A stretch of DNA of 37,883 bases from Bacteroidia bacterium. Its GTDB lineage: Bacteria; Bacteroidota; Bacteroidia; AKYH767-A; OLB10. The position numbers and the translations under genes are program-made. Location of the stretch: positions 1 through 37,883 of the forward strand of contig JAGOJO010000019.1 of assembly GCA_017995075.1 (NCBI GenBank), written 5' to 3'. The number at the start of each line of letters is the position of its first letter. Within the stretch, counting starts at the first letter, position 1. The notes beneath the pieces are model-generated. The model had not been told where the DNA came from and made no database searches. It saw nothing but the letters and a program-made list of their open reading frames with translations. This document shows positions 7,983 through 15,875 of the stretch, in pieces.

Positions 7983-9107
7983 TCACCTGAGTCCCCAGGC
8001 ACGATAAAGTATATTCAACACACAGCGGTGCAATACGCCGCTATCTTCTATTGTACCTTCAGTATATTGCTTTTGAATCGCATCCAGATCCGCTTTTGAA
8101 AACTGCTGTTGCATTTGTATCCTGATCTGCTCTCTCGCCTGAAAAAGTTCCTTTAATCGCAGCTGGTACGCAGAACTCACATCTCCTCCAATTTCAGCAC
8201 TCAGTAAAGTGGAATTCGCCACGATATCGCAATCATTATAATTATGCTTGTAGTTCTCGGATGACTTCAGGTAAAGACGATTCAGGAACGCATCAGGTGT
8301 AGCATAAAACGCACCGGAATCAGAACCCTCCATTGCATGACGGCAATTAACACTATCAATTCCCGACCAGAGAAAAGTTGCATTGTATTTATCATTGATG
8401 CTTTTCAAGTCACCTTTCACAGACGGGAACACGATCAGATTATCCGGTTTATTCACGATCACCTCTGACTGCATTCCACCGGTAATGGTCGCTATTCTTC
8501 TCCAGCCAATCAGCTCCTTAAACCAATTCGCCGACTTCATCACATACAGCGAATGAATTACGATACCATTCTCTCTCGCCTGCTCACAATACTTCACATA
8601 CTGCATATCTGCACCACCCACCATACCATTCCCAACCAGATACACCAACTTCACCGCACCTGAACGATCTGTCCATTTCATATCGTTCACACATGCACGA
8701 AGAGCCGCGCTTACAATCTGATCACCTTTTTCAATAGACGGTTTCAACTTGTACAACTCCGACACCATAAAATCAAAATTGGGAGTAAGCGGAACTAAAA
8801 TTTTCACATACGCATTCTCCTTCCCGAAACTGGGACGCGAAAATCCAACCACACCGATACGTAAGGCCGGCTTCGGTTCCATGTGTTGAGCCTGATTAAT
8901 GATCATCCACAGGTTATCCCGCAGATCGTTAATCAATCCGTTGGTACTTCCACTCAAGTCAACACAAAAAACGATATCGAGTGGCTTACCATTCCCCACA
9001 GCCGACTTCCCTTTATCCTTACCATTGGCCATAACGGACAAACTGCCCATCGCCAACAGCAGGAACAAGAAACGAGTCGCCAAATACCGAAGAGATAATC
9101 GAAACAT
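7983..9107 (-). CDS. Secreted VWA domain protein
   Basis: I start this at the internal ATG at 9107 (374 residues), because that start gives a clean signal peptide (MFRLSLRYLATRF, hydrophobic core, cleavage near VMA at about residue 27). A start at 9155 would bury it behind 16 charged residues. The mature protein opens with a von Willebrand A domain whose MIDAS motif is D50-L-S52-G-S54, followed by a Rossmann-like sequence up to about residue 240. The C-terminal 130 residues are helical and Gln-rich, with no domain I recognise. It follows mqnB by 53 bases on the same strand. It is probably a periplasmic or surface protein with a metal-dependent adhesion site; the partner is unknown. Confidence 0.82.
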   Translation of the reverse strand: MFRLSLRYLATRFLFLLLAMGSLSVMANGKDKGKSAVGNGKPLDIVFCVDLSGSTNGLINDLRDNLWMIINQAQHMEPKPALRIGVVGFSRPSFGKENAYVKILVPLTPNFDFMVSELYKLKPSIEKGDQIVSAALRACVNDMKWTDRSGAVKLVYLVGNGMVGGADMQYVKYCEQARENGIVIHSLYVMKSANWFKELIGWRRIATITGGMQSEVIVNKPDNLIVFPSVKGDLKSINDKYNATFLWSGIDSVNCRHAMEGSDSGAFYATPDAFLNRLYLKSSENYKHNYNDCDIVANSTLLSAEIGGDVSSAYQLRLKELFQAREQIRIQMQQQFSKADLDAIQKQYTEGTIEDSGVLHRCVLNILYRAWGLR

Positions 9108-9160
9108 ATCACTACAAATTTCCGATTCCTTCGCCCTTGAAATCAGCGACGACAAAAAAG

Positions 9161-9835
9161 TTATGAATACAATTTTGTGATTTGTGAACGTAAAGCCGGC
9201 AGATAATCGGCCAATGCCTGCATCGCCTCCGGAATCTTCCAGTTACTACGATCACGCGGCTCCACATAATTTGAAATAGCCCTTATCTGAACACAAGGAA
9301 TCTCCAACATTCCACAAGCATAAAAAACCGCAGCCCCTTCCATCGACTCCACCTCTGCCGATGAACGCGACGTAAAAGCAGCAATCGACGATTGTTCACC
9401 ATGAACGGTATTTACTGTAGTCCCCTTCACCTTTCGCAAACCTGTTTCGAGCCCATCAAGCCGCAATGGCATCAATGATTTCCCTGAAAATGGTTTCTGT
9501 CCAGCCTCCACAAGACCCAACTGAAAAACATCCAGAAAACTACCACGATCATCCGCACCCAGATCACCAAATTCCTCTTCCGTCACTTCTACCAGATCTC
9601 CGGGATGAATAGTAGCCGACAGACTCCCAGCCAGTCCGAAATTAACCACCAGATCAACCGGTCTCTTCGACAAAATTTGTCCCAGTGAGAAAGCCGTAGC
9701 CACCATGCCAACACCGGTCACCAACAACGACTCACCCTGACCCAACGCCTCCGGGAAATATCCATCTCCCGCAGGATCAGCCAGTCCCGAAAGAGAAACC
9801 TCCTTCGCAGTAGCCGCAACCCATAGAATATTCAT
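9161..9835 (-). CDS. mqnB: Futalosine hydrolase
   Basis: The product is a nucleoside phosphorylase-fold hydrolase that removes hypoxanthine from futalosine in the alternative menaquinone pathway. I chose the ATG at 9835 (MNILWVAATAKEV, 224 residues), because family members begin with this strand and because a perfect -7 element on the minus strand (9852-9859) lies just upstream and inside the longer reading frame. NFGLAGSL at 65-72, VTEEEFGDLGADDRG and ESMEGAA at 163-169 (ribose binding) are typical. ISNYVEPRD at 188-195 is also characteristic of MqnB. No other menaquinone genes are present in the window. Confidence 0.88.
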   Translation of the reverse strand: MNILWVAATAKEVSLSGLADPAGDGYFPEALGQGESLLVTGVGMVATAFSLGQILSKRPVDLVVNFGLAGSLSATIHPGDLVEVTEEEFGDLGADDRGSFLDVFQLGLVEAGQKPFSGKSLMPLRLDGLETGLRKVKGTTVNTVHGEQSSIAAFTSRSSAEVESMEGAAVFYACGMLEIPCVQIRAISNYVEPRDRSNWKIPEAMQALADYLPALRSQITKLYS

Positions 9836-9851
9836 AGAATCAGACACGGCG

Positions 9852-9859
9852 CAAAGATA
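9852..9859 (-). promoter_or_regulatory. -7 promoter element of mqnB
   Basis: On the minus strand this reads TATCTTTG, an 8/8 match to TAnnTTTG. Transcription would begin about ten bases before the ATG at 9835, which excludes the longer start at 9904. Confidence 0.55.
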
Positions 9860-9914
9860 CTGCAAACCGCTGTCTTTGTGCGAATTGTCACTATGAAAGA
9901 TCATAGAAAAGCCC

Positions 9915-9922
9915 TAATTTTG
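9915..9922 (+). promoter_or_regulatory. -7 promoter element of the queD-folE-fabD operon
   Basis: TAATTTTG is an 8/8 match to TAnnTTTG, 22 bases before the queD start. It faces away from the mqnB promoter, so the two genes are divergently transcribed from a short shared region. Confidence 0.55.
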
Positions 9923-9944
9923 CAGTCCCTCCAACAGGTAATCC

Positions 9945-10355
9945 ATGATTTATATCACCCGACGCGAACGATTCAATGCAGCCCACAAACTATTCAAAGC
10001 AGAATGGAGCGATGAAAAGAATCTGGAGATTTTCGCCAAGTGCTCCAACCCGAACTGGCACGGACACAACTACGAGTTATATGTCACTGTGAAAGGCTCC
10101 ATCAATCCCGAAACAGGATTTGTAGTCGATTTAAAATTCCTCAGCAAACTCATCAAAGAGCGCGTCATCGACAAACTCGACCATGCCAACATCAACCTGG
10201 ATGTAGACTTCATGAAAGGACGAATGGCCTCCACGGAAGTACTTGCTTTGGCTATTTGGGAACAACTGGAAGCACCTATACGCGAAGAAGGGTGTTTACT
10301 GCATTGTGTTAAACTTTACGAAACCGAAAACAACTTCGTAGAATATTTCGGGTAA
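9945..10355 (+). CDS. queD: 6-carboxytetrahydropterin synthase (QueD/PTPS family)
   Basis: A 136-residue protein of the 6-pyruvoyltetrahydropterin synthase fold. Zinc ligands are H14 (FNAAHKL), H39 and H41 (NWHGHNYEL). C33 occupies the catalytic cysteine position, and the substrate-anchoring Glu is in the C-terminal [11 protein letters not shown]. The likely reaction converts 7,8-dihydroneopterin triphosphate to 6-carboxytetrahydropterin, the first committed step toward queuosine and other deazapurines. The next gene, folE, makes exactly this substrate from GTP, which supports the assignment. No queC or queE is visible here. Confidence 0.9.
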   Translation: MIYITRRERFNAAHKLFKAEWSDEKNLEIFAKCSNPNWHGHNYELYVTVKGSINPETGFVVDLKFLSKLIKERVIDKLDHANINLDVDFMKGRMASTEVLALAIWEQLEAPIREEGCLLHCVKLYETENNFVEYFG

Positions 10356-10368
10356 GAACAACAGAGAC

Positions 10369-11001
10369 GTGGCTAAAGATAAAATCATACCGCAAGGCGA
10401 AGAAATGGACGGTTACCGTAAAGTGGATCTGTACAATGCAGAGAAAGTAGAACGGCTAAGCGGATTTTACAAAAACATACTCGAAGAAGTCGGCGAAGAA
10501 ACCGAACGCGAAGGGCTACTCAAAACACCTGAGCGTGTTGCCAAAGCCATGCAGTTTCTCACACACGGCTACGATCTTGATCCCGTAGGCATACTCAACT
10601 CCGCCAAATTCCGCGAAGACTACAAACAGATGGTCATTGTAAAAGACATTGAGTTGTATAGTCTATGCGAACATCATATGCTGCCCTTCTTCGGGAAAGC
10701 ACATGTAGCCTACATTCCCAACAACTACATTGTAGGACTCAGTAAAATTCCACGCATCGTTGACGCATTCGCCCGACGCCTGCAGGTACAGGAGCGACTC
10801 ACCACACAGATACGCGACTGCATACAGGAAACATTACAACCACTCGGAGTAGCAGTAGTCATCGAAGCACAACATTTATGCATGCAGATGCGCGGCGTAC
10901 AAAAACAAAACTCCGTCACAACCACTTCTGCCTTCACCGGCGAATTTGAAAACGATAAAACACGCAGTGAATTCATTTCACTCATCCGTAACAACCGATA
11001 A
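10369..11001 (+). CDS. folE: GTP cyclohydrolase I
   Basis: FolE converts GTP to 7,8-dihydroneopterin triphosphate, feeding folate and, with QueD, queuosine. The zinc ligands C100 and H103 ([17 protein letters not shown], shown in part) and C171 ([10 protein letters not shown]) have the same 71-residue spacing as in E. coli Fol[22 protein letters not shown] is conserved substrate-site sequence in the family. The frame opens with GTG at 10369 (210 residues), 13 bases after queD. An ATG at 10405 would remove 12 residues that are not part of the core fold, so the start is uncertain. fabD follows after 12 bases. Confidence 0.93.
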   Translation: MAKDKIIPQGEEMDGYRKVDLYNAEKVERLSGFYKNILEEVGEETEREGLLKTPERVAKAMQFLTHGYDLDPVGILNSAKFREDYKQMVIVKDIELYSLCEHHMLPFFGKAHVAYIPNNYIVGLSKIPRIVDAFARRLQVQERLTTQIRDCIQETLQPLGVAVVIEAQHLCMQMRGVQKQNSVTTTSAFTGEFENDKTRSEFISLIRNNR

Positions 11002-11013
11002 AACTTCACACCT

Positions 11014-11883
11014 ATGAAAGCATATATCTTCCCCGGACAAGGATCACAATTCCCCGGCATGGGCAAAGACCTCTACGAAACATCAGCGCTTGCAAAAGCT
11101 ATGTTCGAACAAGCCAACGACATCATGGGATTTCGCATCTCTGATCTGATGTTCAACGGCACTGAAGAAGATTTACGACAGACAAAAGTTACGCAGCCTG
11201 CAATTTTCATTCACTCTGTGATTGCCGCACGCGTAATGGGCGATCAGTTTCAGCCAGACATGGTAGCTGGACACTCCCTCGGAGAATTCTCTGCACTTGT
11301 AGCCAACGGAACGCTCAGTTTTGAAGATGGATTGAAGCTTGTGATGGAACGTGCTTACGCCATGCAGGATGCTTGTGAAGCAGTACCTGGAACAATGGCA
11401 GCGATCCTTGCACTTGCAGATGAAAAAGTAGAAGAAGTATGCGAACAAACTCCCGGAGTGGTTGTCGCAGCGAATTATAATTGTCCCGGACAGCTCGTAA
11501 TTTCCGGAGAAGTAGAAGCAGTAAAAGCCGCCTGCGAAAACATGACCAAGGCCGGAGCGAAACGCGCATTACTGCTCAATGTTGGCGGAGCGTTTCATAG
11601 TCCGTTAATGGAACCTGCCCGCGAGCGACTTGCCAAAGCAATCGAAGCAACTACATTCAATACACCCTCCTGCCCTATCTACCAAAACGCCACTGCTACG
11701 CCACAGCAAAATGTTGAAGAGATCAGAAAAAATCTGATTGCACAATTGACCGCTCCGGTACGTTGGACACAAAGTGTTGAACACATGGTAGCTGACGGAG
11801 CAAATACGTTTACAGAAGTTGGTCCTGGAAAAGTACTGCAAGGACTTGTAAAGAAAATACACAAAGAAGCGGTAATTAGCTAA
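11014..11883 (+). CDS. fabD: Malonyl-CoA:ACP transacylase
   Basis: FabD moves malonyl from CoA to acyl carrier protein for fatty acid chain elongation. The 289-residue length is normal. FPGQGSQFPGMG at the N-terminus, the nucleophile S88 in GHSLGEFSAL, and H195 in GGAFHSPLM are the family active-site motifs. GPGKVLQGLVKKI closes the fold. It is the last gene of the queD-folE-fabD cluster, with gaps of 13 and 12 bases. No other fab genes or acpP are next to it. Downstream is a repeat-bearing region without a clear terminator. Confidence 0.95.
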   Translation: MKAYIFPGQGSQFPGMGKDLYETSALAKAMFEQANDIMGFRISDLMFNGTEEDLRQTKVTQPAIFIHSVIAARVMGDQFQPDMVAGHSLGEFSALVANGTLSFEDGLKLVMERAYAMQDACEAVPGTMAAILALADEKVEEVCEQTPGVVVAANYNCPGQLVISGEVEAVKAACENMTKAGAKRALLLNVGGAFHSPLMEPARERLAKAIEATTFNTPSCPIYQNATATPQQNVEEIRKNLIAQLTAPVRWTQSVEHMVADGANTFTEVGPGKVLQGLVKKIHKEAVIS

Positions 11884-11894
11884 TTAGTCAATTA

Positions 11895-12047
11895 GCCAAT
11901 TTGAAAATTTGATGATCGGATGGCTGGATGGTCGGATGATTGCCAATTCACCCCCGAGGTTCCTACGTCACTCGGGGCCTGCGGCAACTCACCCCTGAGG
12001 TTCCTACGTCAATCGGAGCCTGCGGCAATTTGCCAATTTGAAAATTT
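11895..12047 (+). repeat. Two 41-bp tandem repeats framed by a 16-bp direct repeat
   Basis: Copies at 11945-11985 and 11986-12026 share about 85-90% of bases and the core GAGGTTCCTACGTCA. In the first copy CCCCGAG pairs with CTCGGGG across GTTCCTACGTCA. In the second copy this stem is eroded. The 16-mer GCCAATTTGAAAATTT occurs at 11895-11910 and again at 12032-12047, bracketing the pair. Between the first 16-mer and copy one is a run of GGATGG-like words (11911-11940). Confidence 0.8.
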
Positions 12048-12072
12048 ATCGCAACATAATTAAATATAGAAA

Positions 12073-12095
12073 GTTCAGCTTCCAAAACACTGAAC
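12073..12095. repeat. Short inverted repeat before purB
   Basis: GTTCAG at 12073-12078 and CTGAAC at 12090-12095 form a perfect six-base inverted repeat with an 11-base spacer, 26 bases before the purB ATG. It could be an operator, but a stem this short may be chance. Confidence 0.25.
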
Positions 12096-12120
12096 ATAGT
12101 ACCTTGAATCCAAAACAATC

Positions 12121-13473
12121 ATGGAGCTTCATCCTTTAAATGCCATTTCACCTATTGACGGTCGCTACCGTAAAAACTGCGAAGAACTTGCTTTATATTT
12201 CTCAGAAGAGGCTTTGATGCGCTACCGGGTGATGGTAGAGATTGAATATTTCATCGAACTCTGCGAACTTCCGTTACCGCAACTGTCGGGCTTCGACAAA
12301 GGGCATTACAAGGCATTGCGGGCTATTTACCACGACTTCAAACACGAAGATGCACTTCACATCAAAAGCATTGAGAAAACCACCAATCACGATGTGAAAG
12401 CTGTAGAATATTTTATCAAGGAACAGTTTGATGCACTTGGTCTGGAAGCATTCAAGGAATTTATTCATTTCGGACTCACCTCACAAGACATCAACAACAC
12501 TGCGATACCGTTGAGTCTGCGCGAAGCCAACACTTTAATTTACCTCCCGGCCATTAAAGCCATCACCGAAAAGATTCTTCTCGTTTCGAAAGAGTGGAAA
12601 GACATTCCGATGCTGGCCCGCACACACGGACAACCGGCCTCTCCCACCCGACTCGGAAAAGAGATTTATATTTTCCACCACCGTTTACAGACACAAATCG
12701 AATTACTCAATACTATTTCCTGCTCCGCGAAATTCGGAGGAGCAACCGGTAACTTTAATGCTCACGCCATCGCCTATCCGCAAATTGACTGGATTGGCTT
12801 CAGCGACCGATTCATTGAACGTCTGGGTCTGCAACGCACTCCTTATACCACACAGATTGAACATTACGACAACATGGCTGCCTTATTCGACACCATGAAA
12901 CGTATCAACACTATTCTCACGGATTTATCGAGAGATATGTGGTCGTATATTTCCATGAATTACTTCACCCAACGTGTTGTAGCCAATGAAGTAGGATCCT
13001 CCGCCATGCCCCATAAAGTGAATCCCATCGACTTTGAAAATGCCGAAGGAAATCTGGGAATGGCCAATGCCCTCTTCGAACACCTCTCAGCCAAGCTGCC
13101 TATTTCCCGACTTCAGCGCGACCTCACTGACAGCACTGTCCTCCGCAACATCGGAGTTCCTTATGCCCATACGCTAATTGCCTGCAAATCGTTGCTTAAA
13201 GGGTTTAGTAAAGTCAGCGTAAACACCGCAGCCATTGAGGCTGATCTCGGAGAGAACTGGGCTGTTGTAGCCGAAGCGATACAGACTATTCTCCGCCGCG
13301 AAGCCTATCCGAATCCCTACGAAGCATTGAAAGCACTTACGCGCACGGGAGAGAAGATAAATCCAACCACGATAGCCAACTTTATTGATGGGTTGGATGT
13401 GTCGGATGAGTTGAAGGGTGAGTTGCGTATGATAACTCCGTATAACTATACGGGGGTGGTAAAAGACTTCTAG
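12121..13473 (+). CDS. purB: Adenylosuccinate lyase
   Basis: PurB cleaves SAICAR and adenylosuccinate, releasing fumarate, in the purine pathway. The 450-residue protein is the E. coli-like long form: MELHPLNAISPIDGRYR at the start, H169 in RTHGQPASPT as candidate catalytic base, and the flexible signature loop GSSAMPHKVNP at 292-302 with S294. FGLTSQDINNTA at 117-128 is also diagnostic. The gene appears monocistronic: repeats lie upstream and a perfect hairpin lies 26 bases after the stop. No other pur genes are in the window. Confidence 0.95.
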   Translation: MELHPLNAISPIDGRYRKNCEELALYFSEEALMRYRVMVEIEYFIELCELPLPQLSGFDKGHYKALRAIYHDFKHEDALHIKSIEKTTNHDVKAVEYFIKEQFDALGLEAFKEFIHFGLTSQDINNTAIPLSLREANTLIYLPAIKAITEKILLVSKEWKDIPMLARTHGQPASPTRLGKEIYIFHHRLQTQIELLNTISCSAKFGGATGNFNAHAIAYPQIDWIGFSDRFIERLGLQRTPYTTQIEHYDNMAALFDTMKRINTILTDLSRDMWSYISMNYFTQRVVANEVGSSAMPHKVNPIDFENAEGNLGMANALFEHLSAKLPISRLQRDLTDSTVLRNIGVPYAHTLIACKSLLKGFSKVSVNTAAIEADLGENWAVVAEAIQTILRREAYPNPYEALKALTRTGEKINPTTIANFIDGLDVSDELKGELRMITPYNYTGVVKDF

Positions 13474-13499
13474 TTTGGGGGTTGCAGATTACAGATGCG

Positions 13500-13540
13500 A
13501 AACGGGGGGACGTGCGGGGCACGTCCCCCCGTTTCTTTTA
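13500..13540 (+). terminator. Perfect 16-bp hairpin after purB, probable terminator
   Basis: AAACGGGGGGACGTGC at 13500-13515 is the exact reverse complement of 13519-13534, with loop GGG. The stem is followed by CTTTTA. The 3' arm ends in three T residues, so this could end purB transcription, though the U tract is short and the arms are unusually G/C rich. Confidence 0.6.
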
Positions 13541-13714
13541 CGGAGTGATTAGGATTATGCAGATTATACGGATTTACAGAGTACAGATCCTGAAGTATGC
13601 TTCGCTCACTTCAGGGCAGGGATGATGCCGATATACAGATTACGGATGGTAGGACTATTAATGATCTACAGATTACAGAAATACAGATGGGTGGATTACA
13701 GATGGGTGGATTAC
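13541..13714. repeat. Degenerate ATTACAGATGG-word repeat region with a small hairpin
   Basis: Short words such as ATTACAGAT, ATTACGGATGG and GGGTGGATTACAGAT recur many times. CCTGAAGT at 13589-13596 pairs with ACTTCAGG at 13608-13615. This is intergenic sequence with no credible gene. The AAGT/ACTT stem resembles the ends of the larger hairpin repeats that follow. Confidence 0.6.
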
Positions 13715-13928
13715 GGATGGCTGCGCCGTGAAGTGTGCCGTGATGGATGCTTTGCTTGCAAAGTAGACAGCGCGACTCTACTTCACGGATGGCTGCGCCG
13801 TGAAGTGTGCCACGAGGTTTGCTTTTTGGCCAAAGCATACTCGCGGTCTACTTCAAAGATGGCTGCGCCGTGAAGGGTGGCGTGATGGATGCTTTGCTTG
13901 CAAAGAAGACAGCGCGACTCTACTTCAC
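13715..13928. repeat. Three tandem 70-72-bp hairpin-forming repeats
   Basis: Copies lie at 13715-13786, 13787-13856 and 13857-13928, each beginning with (G)GATGGCTGCGCCGTGAAG. In the first copy CCGTGAAGT (13726-13734) pairs with ACTTCACGG (13780-13788), and CTTTGC pairs with GCAAAG in the centre (13750-13763). The third copy is nearly identical to the first. The middle copy has a different core but keeps a central GCTTT/AAAGC pairing and a CTACTTCA end. The unit resembles repetitive extragenic palindromes. Confidence 0.8.
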
Positions 13929-13986
13929 GGGGGTAGGTAGTTAACAGTTAAGTATTCATAACTTTCCCGAACGGTGGGAAGAAAAA

Positions 13987-14019
13987 TTTGAAGGCAATTT
14001 GGTTACCGCCGTACCTTTC
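13987..14019 (+). promoter_or_regulatory. Possible promoter for the T9SS gene at 14044
   Basis: TTTG at 13987-13990 is followed after 21 bases by TACCTTTC at 14012-14019, a 7/8 match to TAnnTTTG. The remaining space to the ATG is 24 bases. Confidence 0.35.
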
Positions 14020-14043
14020 CATTGCTAAAACCGCATTTTATTC

Positions 14044-15696
14044 ATGAAAACAAAACTTCTACTCTTAACAGTTCTTTGCCTGTCTATTTCGCGATTCAGT
14101 ACTGCTCAAACGCCCTGTACTGCAGGGGAATTGAAACTGGTTTCTGTACAAAAGGATTTCCCCTGTGAAGCTTCTTTTGGGACTACAACCTATGTAAACT
14201 TTGTTTCTATCACGGTGGACAGAAGATTTCTGAAAACTGGAACCTTAGAATGGCAGTTCAGGGCGGATTCGGTGAACGGAAGCTGGCAGCCGGTTTCGAA
14301 TTCCTGGTCGGGGCAGGGTACGGAGAGTATTGGATATTTGTATTTCAGTACGGCGGATAACGGTGAATACCGTGTGGTGTTTACCGATACTGCTACGGGC
14401 TGTAAAGACTATCGAAAAATTCTGGTTACAGTTTTTCCACGTCCGTTGCCAAGTATTGCAGTTGATTCATCGTCTTGCGATGGATTGTTTCTTGGAGCAC
14501 ATGATGCGAATAATCCGTCAGGAAGTAACAATACCTTTTGCTGGAATCCAGATTATAGTTCATTTCCTTTTACGTGCAGCTCAACCAATAATTATTACCT
14601 GTTCGACAGAGTTGGATGCGCCATGATTGTAGGGAATGCTTCAGTAATTGTTACAAATGAATTCGGCTGTGAAGGCGAAACATACACCTCAGGAATTTGC
14701 AACCTTGACTATATGGATATTCGCGCTGACTTAAGTTCACTTTCAAATGTATTTTGTGCAAACACTGAAAGCATCAATATCACCAGAAACTCAGGGGCAG
14801 GCTTTATTGGAAACTGGACTTTCCAATGGCAGAAGGATGGAACGAATCTTAACTGGGCACAATCATCCACTATAAAACCTACAACGAGCGGGAATTATTC
14901 CTGTCTGGTTTCTAACGGTAACGGATGCACGAAAAATACTGACCCCATTTTTGTCACTGTTTTCCCAAGGCCGGCAGCAACGCTCGCTCCAGCGGGAAAT
15001 GTGCAAATCTGCCAGACCGATACACTGACCCTGCTCTCGAATACAACAGGCACAAATACCTATGAATGGTATCGGAACAATGTTCCTTTCAGTACTGCAG
15101 GACCGAACCTCTCGACTAATCTATCAGGGAATTATAAAGTACTTGTCACAAACAATTTTGGCTGTACACGCATGACAAGCACCACTAAAGTTTCCAAGTA
15201 CAGGACAACGATCTCTGGAAACGGCCCGGTGGTTTTTTGTCAGGGAGACAGCGTTATTCTTTCGAGTACAACACCCAACACCGCTTCCTGGCAATGGCAA
15301 CTGAACAATGTCAATATTCAAGGAGCAACATTTCCAACCTATGCAGCTAAACAATCCGGGCTTTACAGAGCAAAATCAACGAGTGTGGCCGGCTGCATCA
15401 GCTACTCCAATCAGATAGATATAAGTGTGAATTGCAGAGCAGCAATCGAAACTGCTGCAAACCTGCAAGTTTATCCGGTACCTTCGTCCGACTTAATCGA
15501 AATCACAATTCCTGAAGGATTTCGTAATCACAGTGTACTGCTGCTGACAGATATTTCCGGCAAAGTTCTTTCTGGTCAGGATATTTCCGGCAATACAACT
15601 CTAAGTGTCAGCATCCGCCACCTTGACCCCGGAATTTATTTTATCAGATTACAATCAGACAATTCTTCTGCAACAGGAAAAATTGTCCGCCTGTAA
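14044..15696 (+). CDS. Secreted Ig-like repeat protein with T9SS sorting domain (paralog 1)
   Basis: A 550-residue protein with a signal peptide (MKTKLLLLTVLCL..., cleavage near TAQ at about residue 22). The N-terminal 215 residues are Cys-containing, opening with CTAGELKLVSVQKDFPC and containing SSCDGLFLGAHDANNPSG. Several Ig-like or PKD-like modules of about 80 residues follow, each with W-x-W (WTFQWQKDG, WQWQLNN), an SGxYxx turn and a Cys. The last 75 residues are a T9SS sorting domain (LQVYPVPSSD..., LTDISGKVL, DPGIYFIRLQS). No catalytic motif is seen; an adhesive or structural surface role is an inference. It is a tandem paralog of the next gene. Confidence 0.85.
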   Translation: MKTKLLLLTVLCLSISRFSTAQTPCTAGELKLVSVQKDFPCEASFGTTTYVNFVSITVDRRFLKTGTLEWQFRADSVNGSWQPVSNSWSGQGTESIGYLYFSTADNGEYRVVFTDTATGCKDYRKILVTVFPRPLPSIAVDSSSCDGLFLGAHDANNPSGSNNTFCWNPDYSSFPFTCSSTNNYYLFDRVGCAMIVGNASVIVTNEFGCEGETYTSGICNLDYMDIRADLSSLSNVFCANTESINITRNSGAGFIGNWTFQWQKDGTNLNWAQSSTIKPTTSGNYSCLVSNGNGCTKNTDPIFVTVFPRPAATLAPAGNVQICQTDTLTLLSNTTGTNTYEWYRNNVPFSTAGPNLSTNLSGNYKVLVTNNFGCTRMTSTTKVSKYRTTISGNGPVVFCQGDSVILSSTTPNTASWQWQLNNVNIQGATFPTYAAKQSGLYRAKSTSVAGCISYSNQIDISVNCRAAIETAANLQVYPVPSSDLIEITIPEGFRNHSVLLLTDISGKVLSGQDISGNTTLSVSIRHLDPGIYFIRLQSDNSSATGKIVRL

Positions 15697-15875
15697 CCCC
15701 AGGATTCGCCCTTGAAAGACAGCACTATTTCCAGCTCAATTGTTTATTTATCCTTCTGAACTCAGACTCTACGCGAGTATCAGGCATGATCACTGTCAGA
15801 TAAAAGAGGATTAACATCATCTGATACCGGTTACAAGCAAAGTAACTTTACATGACAACCAAAACAGGGAACGTC

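Noticed and set aside
13622-13873. An 83-residue open frame across the 72-bp repeats
   Set aside because: It simply translates the tandem hairpin repeats, has no family-like sequence, and an equal frame exists on the other strand.
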